Positions 21,978 to 32,017 of a DNA stretch of 43,361 nucleotides are shown here, one piece after another; position 1 is the stretch's first letter, and each line of letters starts with the position of its first letter. The notes below the pieces were generated by a model, which was not told the DNA's origin, made no database searches, and saw only the letters and a list, made by a program, of their open reading frames with translations. A program made the translations under genes and the position numbers. The DNA comes from Caecitellus pseudoparvulus (taxonomy: Eukaryota; Bigyra: Bicosoecida), in assembly GCA_965644315.1 (NCBI GenBank), contig CBFFRQ010000122.1, positions 1 through 43,361 on the forward strand. The letters are read 5' to 3'.

Positions 21978-22124
21978 TGTGCCGGGAGCAAAAACCGCAG
22001 GTGGCCGCCGGCGCACTCGCGGCAGACTCGCACAATGCAAGCGATAGCGAAGACGAGCTGCTCCTCGCACATGCACACAGTTGACTGATTTGACGTTGAG
22101 AGACCCACCCGTACCGCGGCAGCC
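21978..22124. promoter_or_regulatory. 147-bp shared promoter region, LRR gene / GAR1
   Basis: Two divergent ATGs (21977 minus, 22125 plus) are only 147 bp apart, so both 5' UTRs and promoters must fit here. No TATA-like box stands out. Confidence 0.5.
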
Positions 22125-22877
22125 ATGTACAGGGGCCGTGGAGGTGGGCGAGGCGGCCGAGGCGGAGGCCGGGGGCGTGGGCGTGGGCGTGGCGGCGGCC
22201 GCGGGGGCTTTGGTGGCCGTGGGGGCTACGATCAGGGCCCTCCTGAGTATGTTGAGGGTGCGTGTGCTCGCGTGCTGGGCGCGTGGCGCGGGCGGGCGCC
22301 GGTGAGCTGCAGCTGCTGCACGCGTTGAATTTCCGCACTCCGCAGAGGTTGGCGAGTACCAGCACGAAGCGGAGGGCGAGATGGTGTGCAACAGCACTCA
22401 CGAGAAGGTGCCCTACTTCAACGCGTACATCTTCCTGGAGAACAAGACCCAGATTGGCAAGGTGGAGGAGGTCTTCGGCCCCACCACACAGGTGGTGCGT
22501 GTTCCCGCCTGCTGGTGTGCCAGCCTTTGGACCTCACCCGACCCGTCTCCCACCCCTCGCCGCAGATGTTCACCGTCAAGTGCTCCAACGGCGTCGTCGC
22601 GTCCTCCTTCAAGAAGGGTGACAAGGTGTACATTGCCCCCGACAAGCTCCTGCCCATGTCTCGCTTCCTGCCCCAGCCCAAGGGCAGTGGTGGCTCCAAG
22701 GGCCGCGGTGGTGGTCGCGGTGGTCGCGGAGGTGGTCGCGGTGGAGGTCGCGGCCGTGGTGGTCGTGGTGGCGGCTTTGGTGGCCGTGGTCGCGGTGGCT
22801 TCGGTGGGGGGCGCGGTGGTGGCCGCGGGCGGGGTGGTGGCTTCGGCGGCCGTGGCCGTGGTCGAGGCCGCTACTAA
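22125..22877 (+). CDS. GAR1: GAR1, H/ACA snoRNP subunit
   Basis: Exons 22125-22257, 22346-22494 and 22566-22877 (introns 88 and 71 nt) encode 197 residues. GAR1 binds the Cbf5/dyskerin pseudouridine synthase in H/ACA snoRNPs in the nucleolus. Two Arg-Gly-rich tails flank the core: the N-terminal one starts [15 protein letters not shown], and the C-terminal one runs from about residue 132 to the end. The core is diagnostic: [57 protein letters not shown] and [19 protein letters not shown]. The second donor was placed after GTG at 22494, giving TTQVMFTVK in line with the family. The RGG repeats make this stretch locally repetitive (22700-22870). Confidence 0.95.
22327..22338 (-). promoter_or_regulatory. 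TGCGGAAATT-like element, GAR1 intron 1 (inverted)
   Basis: GTGCGGAAATTC on the strand opposite to GAR1, inside its first intron, about 200 bp after the ATG. The inverted orientation argues for a DNA-level site rather than a splicing signal. Confidence 0.35.
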
Positions 22878-23071
22878 GCCCCCCCCCTCCACCTCCCAAG
22901 CACAGTGTGCCGCAGACCCTCCCGTCAGGGTGGTTGAGCACCCCAAGCCACTCGCCAGGCACACGGGAACGACGGCCACACACGCCGCAGTGGCTTCCCA
23001 CCCCCCCTGTGGCAAGGCCACAGTGGCTCTCTGCCTGCCCAGCTGAAGAATGCACCGCCCTCGCGCCCTGC
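22878..23071. other. Short convergent spacer between GAR1 and ERCC1
   Basis: About 190 bp between two stops. It must hold both transcript ends. It is C-rich with several C6-C8 runs; no canonical AATAAA signal is visible. Confidence 0.4.
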
Positions 23072-24319
23072 TCAGCCGTCGCCACTGCCACCCCCGCCCT
23101 CGCCCTCGCTGTGCGAGTCTGTGTCTGACAGGGTGATGACACCCCCCCCTCCCCCCTCTGCCAGAGCCGCGCTGACACGCTCGCCGGTGGGGTCCGAGGT
23201 CCCCCCCTCCTCCTCCTCCGCCGAGGCACAGGCGTCAGGGGGTGCTGTGTAGGTGGCACGCCCCCCCCTCGCCCTCCACTGAGCTACAGGGGGCATGCCC
23301 ACCACTGCTCGCTTGGCATTGGATGCCAGCGCACTGCCGGCACCGGCCTGGGAGAAAGGCGTGTGCAGCACATCCAACAGACGGCGCACTTTGGCCTCTC
23401 CCAGCCCCGGGCACGCACGCAGGGCGGCAGGGCTGGCTTTGGCCATGCCTGCCACAGAGTGGAATGTGTTCAGCAGCGTCAGCGCGTCGGTTTTGTTCAC
23501 GCCCCGCACCCTACCCAGGGCGCCTTGCACCGTTGCCACGAAGCCCTTCGAGGCCTTGGGCTTGATGGTCACCATGCCTTTCTTCTCGTACGCCTTGTAT
23601 GTCTCCAGGTACCTGACGTGGCGCGCGTGTGCGGCAGTGTGGTCCACGCGCTGACTCACAACGCTGCGCTGACCGGAGTGACTCACCGAGCTGACTCCGC
23701 CGCTGACCACGTCACTATGGCGGTGAAATCATTCAGCACAGCCTGGTGACACAGCTCTTGCAAGGGGTGAGTGCTGTCATCCACATCAATCTGCGCACTC
23801 AGGGTGGGGGCGGTGCGGAGAGCGTGACATGTGTGTGGCCACCGCTCACCGCACCTGGATCAGCAGCACACGCAGTTGAAACTCCGAACGCAAGCTCATC
23901 ATGCGTTTGAAGGCATACTGTGGGTGCAGCAAGTGGTACCTGATGGAGATGAAGAGGGCGGCAGAGGTGGGGCTCAAGATGAAGTCGGGCTTGATGTCAG
24001 CGTACTCCCACGCCACCTGGCGAACATGGGACAAGAGGGGGTTGCCCTGCTGTCGGCGTGCGACGAGTAGATTTGCACCAGAGCCCACGGCATGGCGGGG
24101 GAGTGGCGGGGGGGGGTCTCCGCCCGCCACGGGGGCTGGTGCTGGCACAAGTGCTGGCGCAGGTGTTGGCGCCAACGCAGGCTCAGGCAGCGGCTGCGCG
24201 ACGGCGCCAAACGCCGCTGCGAAGCTGCTGGACTGAGCAGGATCCGAAGTGGGCAATGACGGCTGCACTCGCCGCTCCTCTGCAGCAGCCTCAGCCGCCT
24301 CCAGGTCTGGAATGTCCAT
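23072..24319 (-). CDS. ERCC1: ERCC1 (Rad10), XPF partner in structure-specific nuclease
   Basis: Exons 24319-23855, 23790-23687 and 23612-23072 (introns 64 and 74 nt) give 369 residues. ERCC1 pairs with XPF to cut DNA 5' of lesions in nucleotide excision and crosslink repair. Residues 1-80 are Ala/Pro-rich and disordered. The central domain has LLVARRQQGNPLLSHVRQVA, WEYADIKPDFILSPTSAALF and SIRYHLLHPQYA (human ERCC1: [20 protein letters not shown]). ARYLETYKAYEKK follows across the last junction, then tandem helix-hairpin-helix signatures VNKTDALTLLNTFHSVAGMA and CPGLGEAKVRRLLDVLHTPF. The tail is acidic, with VITLSDTDSHSEGE resembling a SUMO-interacting motif. The nuclease ERK motif is absent, as expected for the non-catalytic partner. 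Confidence 0.93.
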
Positions 24320-24645
24320 GGTCAGGCCTCGTGCACCGGTGGCCCGAGCAATTACCGCAACGCAGCGCCACTTGTCGCCCTGCACAGCAGTCAGGGAAGT
24401 GCGAGTGGGAGTAGAGTCCGTCTGACGCAATATGGAGGGAAAGGGTCGTGCCGAGACCAGGCAGCTTCCGAGGCTGCCGCAGATTGCGAGTGCGTTTGGT
24501 TTTGGCCGGCTCGCTTCTCCAGCGAGGCTGGCTCGCGTCCAAGTGCCGCGGAGCACCAAATCGCCGCCGCCTCGGCATTGCAGCCCCGAACCCCAGCCAA
24601 CACAGCGCTGTCACTGCACGCGTCAGGAACCAACTTGACGCAGGC
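24320..24645. promoter_or_regulatory. Divergent intergenic region, ERCC1 / IQ-like gene
   Basis: About 330 bp between divergent ATGs. The downstream reading frame stays open upstream of 24646, back to about 24448, but contains no earlier ATG. It presumably holds both promoters; nothing else was recognised. Confidence 0.4.
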
Positions 24646-27201
24646 ATGCAAGGCATGCCCCAGCCGTGGAGGCCGGGCGACGCCCAGCTCGGCAGCTCCC
24701 ACAGCCACTCGGCATGGGACGGGGCACTGCTGTGGCCCACGGCAGAGGTGCTGGACGCAGTGTGGTCCCATGCCCTCAGCTGCGTCTCTGCGCCGACCAC
24801 CCTGGCGCGGCTGCGCATCCTGCTGGCGCTGCTGCGGGCCGAGCAGGCGCCAGACGCGGCGCTGCTGGCTCAAGCGCTCGCGGCAGTTGGCGCGTTTCCA
24901 GCCCTTGCCCGTGACCTGCGAGCTGCCATCCCAGCCCAAGTACTGCACATGGTGCAGGGCGAAGAGGGGCCCGACGGTATGCCTGGTCGCCCGGCACAGC
25001 CGCCGCTCGCAGACGCAGGCTTGCCGGAAGCCGAGCTGGTCGCTGCGACCCCTCGCAGCGAGCCCGACAGCCAGCCCCTCCTCCCTGCGCGATTGACGGG
25101 GCCGAGCAAGGTCGGCGCAGGCACCTTGACAAGCTCCATGCCTGCTCTGCCAGCCCACAACTTCACCCTGCCTCTGCACTCCTCCCCCAGCAGCGTGTTG
25201 GAGGGTGCGCCCACGAGGCGGCGGCGTGAGCCGACGCCTTTCCCCCTCCTGCACACCCACACGGGGAGCAGAGCAGGCCTGCCAGCCCTCACACAGTCCC
25301 TGCACGCAAGCATGGGACCAGACAGGCGGCGGCTGCGGCGTGGCACGCACGGTGCGCCACCCACCCACCTCGGCACCCTCGCAGCCCATGTTGCAGATGG
25401 CGGCGGCAGAGTGGAGGCGGAGTCTCGGGCCCTGGCGGGGTCGCTGTCACGCCACGCCCTGCAGTGCCTGTCCCGCGGCAAGCAGGCCCATGGCATGTCG
25501 CGCCGCCGTCGCACAGGCGACGCAGCAGCCGCCCCCACCCCGGCGCCGCTCCTTGCGGCCACGCTGTACACCAACACGCACCTGCGCCTGGCAGCGGGGC
25601 TGACACGGCGAGAGGTGCACGGGCACGCGACCACCCTGCGCCAGAGGAGGCCCCACAAACAGCGCTTTGGGGCAAGCACGGCCGCGCTGGGCAGCAGCGC
25701 CTCTGCGCCTGGGCTGCATTGGGAAGAGCAGGTGTCAGCAGTGGCGGCGGCAGCGCACCGTCGACTCACAGCTGTGGAGGGCCCCCGCCCCCTGCCCATG
25801 GTGATGCTGCAGCAGCAGCACACACGCTCCTCACCGGTCTTGCGCTCGCCCGTGCTCAAGTCTGCCTTGGCCTCGCCCAAGCAGCGCTCCCTGAGTCCAA
25901 CCGCTTCCGTTTCTTGGTTTGACGAAGGGGGCGATGCCTCGGGCCGGCGCCACATGTCGCCGCCCCTCTCCCCCATCAGACGCCGCAGTAGCAGTAGACA
26001 GCTGAGCCCTCTCAGTGGACGCAGTTTCAAGGCGGCAGCCGCCGATTTGGGCGCCCAGCAGCGGCGGCACTTCGCCGCGCGCGTCGTGCAGCGGAATTGG
26101 CGCCTCATGCGGCAGTGGCGACAGGAGGGCAGGATGCAGCGGGAGGAGTCAGCCTTGCCTTTCATGCGGGCCCCACAGCGCACGGCGACCAAGGGGCAGG
26201 TGCGCAAGGGCCTGGCGGGCATGAAGGCTGTCAAGACATCGCAAGACTCCTTGTTGAAGAAGCTGTCCTTCAAGTCAGGCGCAAGTGCCACAAGTGCCGA
26301 CTCGCGGAAGCCCCCAAAGGCCAGAGACGCCGCAGAGGCAGAGGCAGCAGGGCCACACGGTGCCGATGCTGCACCCGACACTGACAGTGCGAAGCCCCTT
26401 CCGCCTGTGCAGGAGAAGGGCGGCGGCGGTGGTCACGCTGGGAGGGGGGCTAGCGGAGCACCGGCACCCCCCCCTCGACCACAGGCGCCGCCCTCCCGCA
26501 CCTCCCTCTCCGCCGCACACACCCAGACACGCGCACAGGAGGGCGAGGGCGGCAGCGACGTGGCTGCACGCAGTCGCGCCCTGGCTGCTCGGCTGCGTGT
26601 GGAGACAGAGCTTGCGGATGCGGAGGACAGCCAGCCGGACACGGCACGGCCCTCCACCGCTCCCGCCCGGCGGCGCAGCGTGCTGCAGGAGATGTTGCTG
26701 CACGAGGAGGCGGACGAGGGGCTGGAGGGACGCGGGGGGGACGTCGCTGTGCGACCTGCCTCTGCCAAGGCGGCCCGTGCATCCGGTCGGCGTGACAGCT
26801 TCTCCAGCGCTGTGGGACTGGCGCTGCCGGGGACTCACCACGGCGAGTCCAGCGACAGCTCGCTGGACCTGGACGCCTTGCCGTCCCTGCCACCTAGCGT
26901 GGCGCAGCGTCTGGCCAAGGCGCGGGGCGCTGGTAGCGACAGTGACAGTCTGGCACCTCTGGGCACTGTGCGAGAGGGCACGCCCACAGGCGGCGGGTCG
27001 GTGGCCCTCAGCACGCCAGGCTCGAGGGGCGGCAGCCGGCGCAAACGCTTCTCCCTGGCTGAGTACAAGGCGGGTGGCTCTGTGCTGTCCCGCCCGAAGA
27101 GGGGTGCTGGCGCCTCCAGCAGCGCCGGAGGCACTGGGAGCGCCGGCACGCCAGACACCCCGTCGCAGGGGGGCAGCGGCGCCCCACAGGCGCCTGAGTG
27201 A
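24646..27201 (+). CDS. Large disordered protein with an IQ-like motif
   Basis: A single exon from the first in-frame ATG (24646) gives 852 codons including the stop. A helical N-terminal part (about residues 25-110: PTAEVLDAVWSHALSCVSAP, TLARLRILLALLRAEQAPDA) is followed by long Ser/Arg/Ala/Pro-rich low-complexity sequence. Around residues 465-485, RRHFAARVVQRNWRLMRQWR resembles a calmodulin-binding IQ motif (usual core IQxxxRGxxxR, here VQRNWRLMRQW). Basic and Ser-rich patches (SPIRRRSSSRQLSPLSGR, RRKRFSLAEYKAGG) look like phosphorylation targets. No enzymatic domain is visible and I recognise no family. The long single frame, codon bias and fit between neighbours support a real gene; a cytoskeletal or ciliary role is only a guess. 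Confidence 0.65.
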   Translation: MQGMPQPWRPGDAQLGSSHSHSAWDGALLWPTAEVLDAVWSHALSCVSAPTTLARLRILLALLRAEQAPDAALLAQALAAVGAFPALARDLRAAIPAQVLHMVQGEEGPDGMPGRPAQPPLADAGLPEAELVAATPRSEPDSQPLLPARLTGPSKVGAGTLTSSMPALPAHNFTLPLHSSPSSVLEGAPTRRRREPTPFPLLHTHTGSRAGLPALTQSLHASMGPDRRRLRRGTHGAPPTHLGTLAAHVADGGGRVEAESRALAGSLSRHALQCLSRGKQAHGMSRRRRTGDAAAAPTPAPLLAATLYTNTHLRLAAGLTRREVHGHATTLRQRRPHKQRFGASTAALGSSASAPGLHWEEQVSAVAAAAHRRLTAVEGPRPLPMVMLQQQHTRSSPVLRSPVLKSALASPKQRSLSPTASVSWFDEGGDASGRRHMSPPLSPIRRRSSSRQLSPLSGRSFKAAAADLGAQQRRHFAARVVQRNWRLMRQWRQEGRMQREESALPFMRAPQRTATKGQVRKGLAGMKAVKTSQDSLLKKLSFKSGASATSADSRKPPKARDAAEAEAAGPHGADAAPDTDSAKPLPPVQEKGGGGGHAGRGASGAPAPPPRPQAPPSRTSLSAAHTQTRAQEGEGGSDVAARSRALAARLRVETELADAEDSQPDTARPSTAPARRRSVLQEMLLHEEADEGLEGRGGDVAVRPASAKAARASGRRDSFSSAVGLALPGTHHGESSDSSLDLDALPSLPPSVAQRLAKARGAGSDSDSLAPLGTVREGTPTGGGSVALSTPGSRGGSRRKRFSLAEYKAGGSVLSRPKRGAGASSSAGGTGSAGTPDTPSQGGSGAPQAPE

Positions 27202-27394
27202 CAACAGCGAGTGCAGATGCCAGAGGCAAAGTTATCACAATACAGAAAATTCCAAAACTCCAGGCCTGTAGTGTCGCGGCAATTCTTTCGTCGCAGTCAA
27301 GCGTGCCGTGTGTGCTGCAGCTCGTCGCAGCGACGCCCAGCGACCGGCACACCCTCGGCGCGCCCTGTGGCCTGCCCAGCTCCTGGTGCCCACC

Positions 27395-30300
27395 ATGGAT
27401 ATGCACCATGCGGGCAGCCTTCGACAGGCGTATTCAGCACAGTGTGACGCCGTCGTGCAGGAGCCTGATGTCCGGGTACGCTCTGCATGTTGCAACTTCC
27501 GCAGCCGGCGCGCCTCGCTGCACTGCGCCCCCACTGCCTGCTCAGGTCCTGGCCGCCATGCAGCGGGGCGAGGAGGAGGCCCAGGCAGGCTTCCCCATCA
27601 CCGTGCTGTCCCTGTCCGACGCCCAGCTGGAAGGCGCCTCCGTGGCGCCAGTGCTGCGAGCCCTGGCCGAGGGCTTCCCGCCAGGCCACGCCCAGGCTGG
27701 CCATGAAGACGGCAGTGCGCTGATGCTGGCGTCGCCGCGCGTGCCGCCGGCGTCGGGGCTGCTGCGTGCGCCTCTGGCAGTGGGCGGCGCCACGGTGAGC
27801 GGCATGCTTCGGGGGTTGCTGTACCTGGACCTGTCCCACCAGCCACTGGGCGACCTGTACAATGTCCGCACCCTCTCCGCCTTCCTGGCCAGTCCCCACA
27901 GCATGGTGCAGCACGTCGTGCTGCACGGCTGCAGCCTCAGCGACGCCGATGCTGCGGCGCTGGTCCTGGCCCTGGCCCGCCGGTGTGGGGTGCGGCTGGA
28001 CCGGGCGTCGGTGCCAGGCGAGCCGGGCGAGCTGGCCAGTCGGGCCAAGCACTTCACGAGCCAGTTCGGGGGGGAGCTGGCTGCGAAGGAGGCAGGGGTG
28101 GCGGCGGCCGCGGAGGCACACCCCCCCCACCTCGTGGCCAGTGACGCCACCGCAACCCTGCAGCACATGTCCTCGCCCGGCACACGGGCTGCCACCCGTG
28201 CCGCCAGCAGGTCCGTGGAGCAGGGGCACGTGGCGACGCTGGACCTGGGCATGAACGACGTGGGGCCCAGCACCACGGCGATGCTGGCTGCGTGGCTGGC
28301 CGCAGGCTGCGAGGGGCGAGGCGGCGACCCGGGCGACGTGTGCACCCTCAGCCGGCTGTGCCTGGACGCCAACCCCCGCCTGAATGACGCCTGCGTGGAG
28401 ACGCTGTCGGCAGGGCTGGCAGACAACGCAGTGCTGCGCACGCTGAGCCTGCGACGGTGCCAGGTGGGCGCGGGTGGCGCCGCTGCTCTCAAGCGCTGCC
28501 TGTTGTTCAACCACTCCCTGCTGCTGTTGAAACTGGACTTCAACAAGTGCGGCTCCTCCGTCCTGAACACCATCGCTGCCATGCTGCGGCGTAATACGGT
28601 GGCGGCTGCCGCTGGCATCCTCACAGCGCACGATTCGCTGCAGGTGCACCGGGGGGCGGTTGGAGCTGTGGGGGAGGGGTTGACGACACCCCCCCCTCGA
28701 CACCCGGCACGCACCCCCCCCCTGTCCCCCCCCGCTGTGCCTCGGCCCACGTCCCCCACCCGCGCCGAAGTGCAGGCGCTGGTGCGTTTCTGGGACTACC
28801 CCATGGACCACAGCGCATCAGCGCACTTCTTCGCCGACCCCGCCAACTGGACCGCCAAACCCCACACCCTGGGCGCGTCGACAGGCGACGTGTCAGTGCG
28901 CCCCATGCCCGCCAACGCTGCCGCAGCAGTGCTGGCGGCTGGTCGGGATGCCGCCGCGCCTGGTGCACAGGACCAGGCCGTGCCCCGGCACCTCGTCATC
29001 CCTGCACTGCGCTCACCGCACCAGGCCCCAGGTGTGGCGTCGCCGGATGTGGTACGCCGCGTGGCCCAGGAGCGTGTTGAGAGCCGTGTGGAGGCTGCTA
29101 TGGCGGGCGCGGATGTGGGGGGGGGCACCGCAGCGCGGCTGACACAGCACTCTCAGCGTCTCGCCGCCGTGCAGTGTGCTGCGGCAGACATGGCCCGGCA
29201 GCGGGCAGAGGCTATGTCTGCCATGCGAGCGGCCCTGGCTGGTGGGGCGTCATGGACGGAGGGGGCGCAGGCGGGTGAGGCAGTTGGACGGGGCGCGTGG
29301 CGGGGGGAGGAGCAATCCTACACCAGTGTGGCGGGTGGGGGCGAGGACGCACACGCCACCAGCGTCGTCGATGGGCCCACACATGCGCCCAGCCCCCACC
29401 CCATCACGCAACCCACCACGCCAAGTGACACCATGCAGGGGTACAGTGGCAGCCCTGCTGCGCTGTTTTCACCTGCCGAGGCGGTGCTGGCGGTGCAGGG
29501 GGGAGACAGGGCTGCCAGCGGCGTGAGCGCGTCCACGGCCCACACCCCCCTCGGCCCAGCACGCCCCCCCGTCACCACCAGTGCAGCCAGCATGCAGCGT
29601 GCTCGAGACATCGCCCAGCTGAACAGCGTGCTTGGGCCAGAGTCCAGCGCGGGGCCCACTCTGCAGGAACACCTCCCCGCGTACACGGCTGATGCGTTTC
29701 TGAGTCAGCCAAGCACCCAGGAGGAAGGGGAAGCCCCCCCCTCCTCCCCACCGGGAGGCGGCAGCACTGCACCCCTCTTGCAAGACCCCCACACCGCCGC
29801 CATCGCAGCTGCCCGCGCCGAACGCATGAAGGCTTTTGCAGCGCACGAGGCAGAGATGGCGGAGTTCGCGGCGCAGAGGGGTCGTCGGCGGGGCGGGCGG
29901 CGAACAGGCGTATTACGCGGGTCTGCACAGTACGCCAGGCGGCCCCACGTCCACCCCCCCCACCAGGGCACGACGCGGCACAGTCACCCCACCTCCACCA
30001 CGCCACCTCACGGCCTACCCACCATCACCGCCCAATCACCTCCCCGGCCCATGAGCGTTGGGGTGGCGACCACGCCCCCACTGCACGGTGTAGACCTGCT
30101 GCCACCCACCCGCTCAGACAGACTCACTGCACATGCAGTGTCAGACGGCCAGCTGCGGTGGGTGACTCAGCGTGCCCACAGCAAGCTGGCTGCCTGGCAG
30201 CGCACGGGGGTCGCTGACGCTCAGTCTGGTGTGGAGCACACCGGCCCCGCGGCACACGGCTCGGGGCGAGACGCTGCCTCGCACGACACACCAGCGCCCA

Positions 30301-31917
30301 CGGCCGCATCCCCCGCCACACTGCGCCTGGCCACGCGCACCGCAGCAGCTCGGCAGTGGCGACCAGCTCCACTCCGTGGCGCACGCCCCCCCCAAGAACT
30401 GGACTGCCGCCCCCCAACACTGTACCGCATGGAGCAAGAGACAGCGGAGTCACCCCCGCGTGGCAGAGGAGGAGGTGCGCCGCCGCCACTGCACCTGGCC
30501 ACGAGTCACTCCTCCACAGCCACGAGTCACCTAGTGAGCTCGCCCCGAGCAGCGAGCGAAGACGGCAGGCCCGTGCTACATGGGCCCGCCCCTGACTCGC
30601 CGCAGGACAGTGACGCGACGCGGTCACTCAGTGACTCCTTGCAGGCCACGCCGCCCCCAGCCACTGTGAGACAGCCGTCCACTGCCACCCTCCCACCCCC
30701 GCCCCTGCAGGCAGGTACACCCCCCACTCTGCACCAGCAGCATCCCCCCCCCATCTCCCCAGGCAGAGGAGGCACACACCCCGCCCCCCACCTCCCCGTA
30801 CCTGGACCGCTTCCACCTCCCCCACATGCAGCACGTGCCACAGCCTGCGCCCGAGGTGGCTGAGCTGCTGCCGCCCCCTCCCTGCCGTGACGACAGCGAC
30901 ACGCCAGCGCCTGACCAAGCAGGGCAGTCCGTACACCACCCATGGACCCCCCCCCAGCATCCCCCACTGCACCTGCGGCACCCGCCTGGCGGTGACCCAG
31001 CACCACGCACGTCCCACACGCCCATCGCGTTCAACGTGCCACCCGGAACAGCACCCGCCTGGGGTGGACACGGCACCATTGTCTTCGTGCCTGCCGCTTC
31101 TGGGCCGCCAGCGGGGAGCCCCTTCATGGCCAGTCCGCCCGCTGTTACGTGGGGAGGGGGCGGCCTGACACCGGCGCCACACATGCCCCAGCACACCACC
31201 TCTTCCGCCCCCCTCCCCAGCCACCCCGCCCCGGACGCCGCAGCACACCCTCCCCACCCCCCCTACACCAGCCGACTGCCAGCAGGAACCAGCATAGTGC
31301 CACACGTGCAACCCTCTGTCACGCCCCCCCCCGACACAACAGTGCACAGAGGCCAGAGCAAGCCTCGCCGGCCACAGAGAGGCGTGCGAGCCTCGGAGAA
31401 CAGTGCAGGGGCGGACCCGATGCAGGGGTCTCAAGAGGCGCGTGCTGCAGCGGGTGGAGCGTCGCGCACACCCCGAGTTCGGACCACGCACCAGCCGGGG
31501 GCAGCCGATTCCCAGCCTGCGTCAGCTGTGGGGGCCGCCACACCCGGACGGGGGGATGCACCCCCACCCCCCACGCTGGGCTCTGCAAGGCACGTGGCAG
31601 GTGCGGGCTGGCTGCAGGCACAGTCTGGCACCGCGACACCTGCTCCTGCTTCGGCCCTGCCCGATGCGGCGTCGACGGGTGACTCGCCGACCGCCGCCTC
31701 TCAGCGGCAGGCGGCGGCCGATGGCGTTGCCGCGGCTGCCGCAGCGACGGCTGCTGTGCGCTCTGCGCTCGGGGCCTCTGAGTCCTCCCAGCAGAATCTG
31801 CAACGGCGCAACTTCCTAGCCTCCTGCCGAGGGGTGGCCCCCACGCCACGGCTGGATGCCATGTCTCCGCGGCGCGTCAGCACGGTGCCCCGCCGCCGCC
31901 CAACGCAGGCGCCCTGA
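27395..31917 (+). CDS. Large LRR (ribonuclease-inhibitor type) protein with Pro-rich tail
   Basis: Exons 27395-27475, 27546-30665 and 30763-31917 (introns 70 and 97 nt) give about 1451 residues. Residues 1-27 (MDMHHAGSLRQAYSAQCDAV) precede an N-terminal LRR region (about 35-370) of the ribonuclease-inhibitor/NLR type. Examples are LLYLDLSHQPLGDLYNVRTL, VQHVVLHGCSLSDADAAALV, VATLDLGMNDVGPSTTAML, LSRLCLDANPRLNDACVETL and LRTLSLRRCQVGAGGAAALK. The remaining 1,050 or so residues are Pro/Ala/Ser-rich and probably disordered. Intron 30666-30762 (GTGAGAC...CTCCCCAG) is inferred because the frame changes there: the upstream frame ends at 30863, while the downstream one gives AEEAHTPPPTSPYLDRFHLP and runs on to 31917. 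No NB-ARC or NACHT domain is present. The function is unknown. Confidence 0.7.
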
Positions 31918-32017
31918 AGGCATGTTGCCGCGGCAGCAAAATGTACGCAACACACAGCATGCCCGCCATTGGTGCTGCACTTCTTTTCAAGCCCAGTTTG
32001 TGTGTGCATGGCGGAGC

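Noticed and set aside
22680-22875. Locally repetitive GGTGGTCGCGGT-like sequence, considered as a CRISPR or minisatellite
   Set aside because: It encodes the expected RGG tail of GAR1; there are no regular spacers.
22413-23021. Minus-strand frame rich in Thr/Ala/His
   Set aside because: Antisense of the GAR1 Arg-Gly repeats; composition is an artefact of the RGG codons.
27297-28811. Minus-strand open frames of 400-500 codons
   Set aside because: They lie antisense to the LRR region and match no family; codon-bias shadows.
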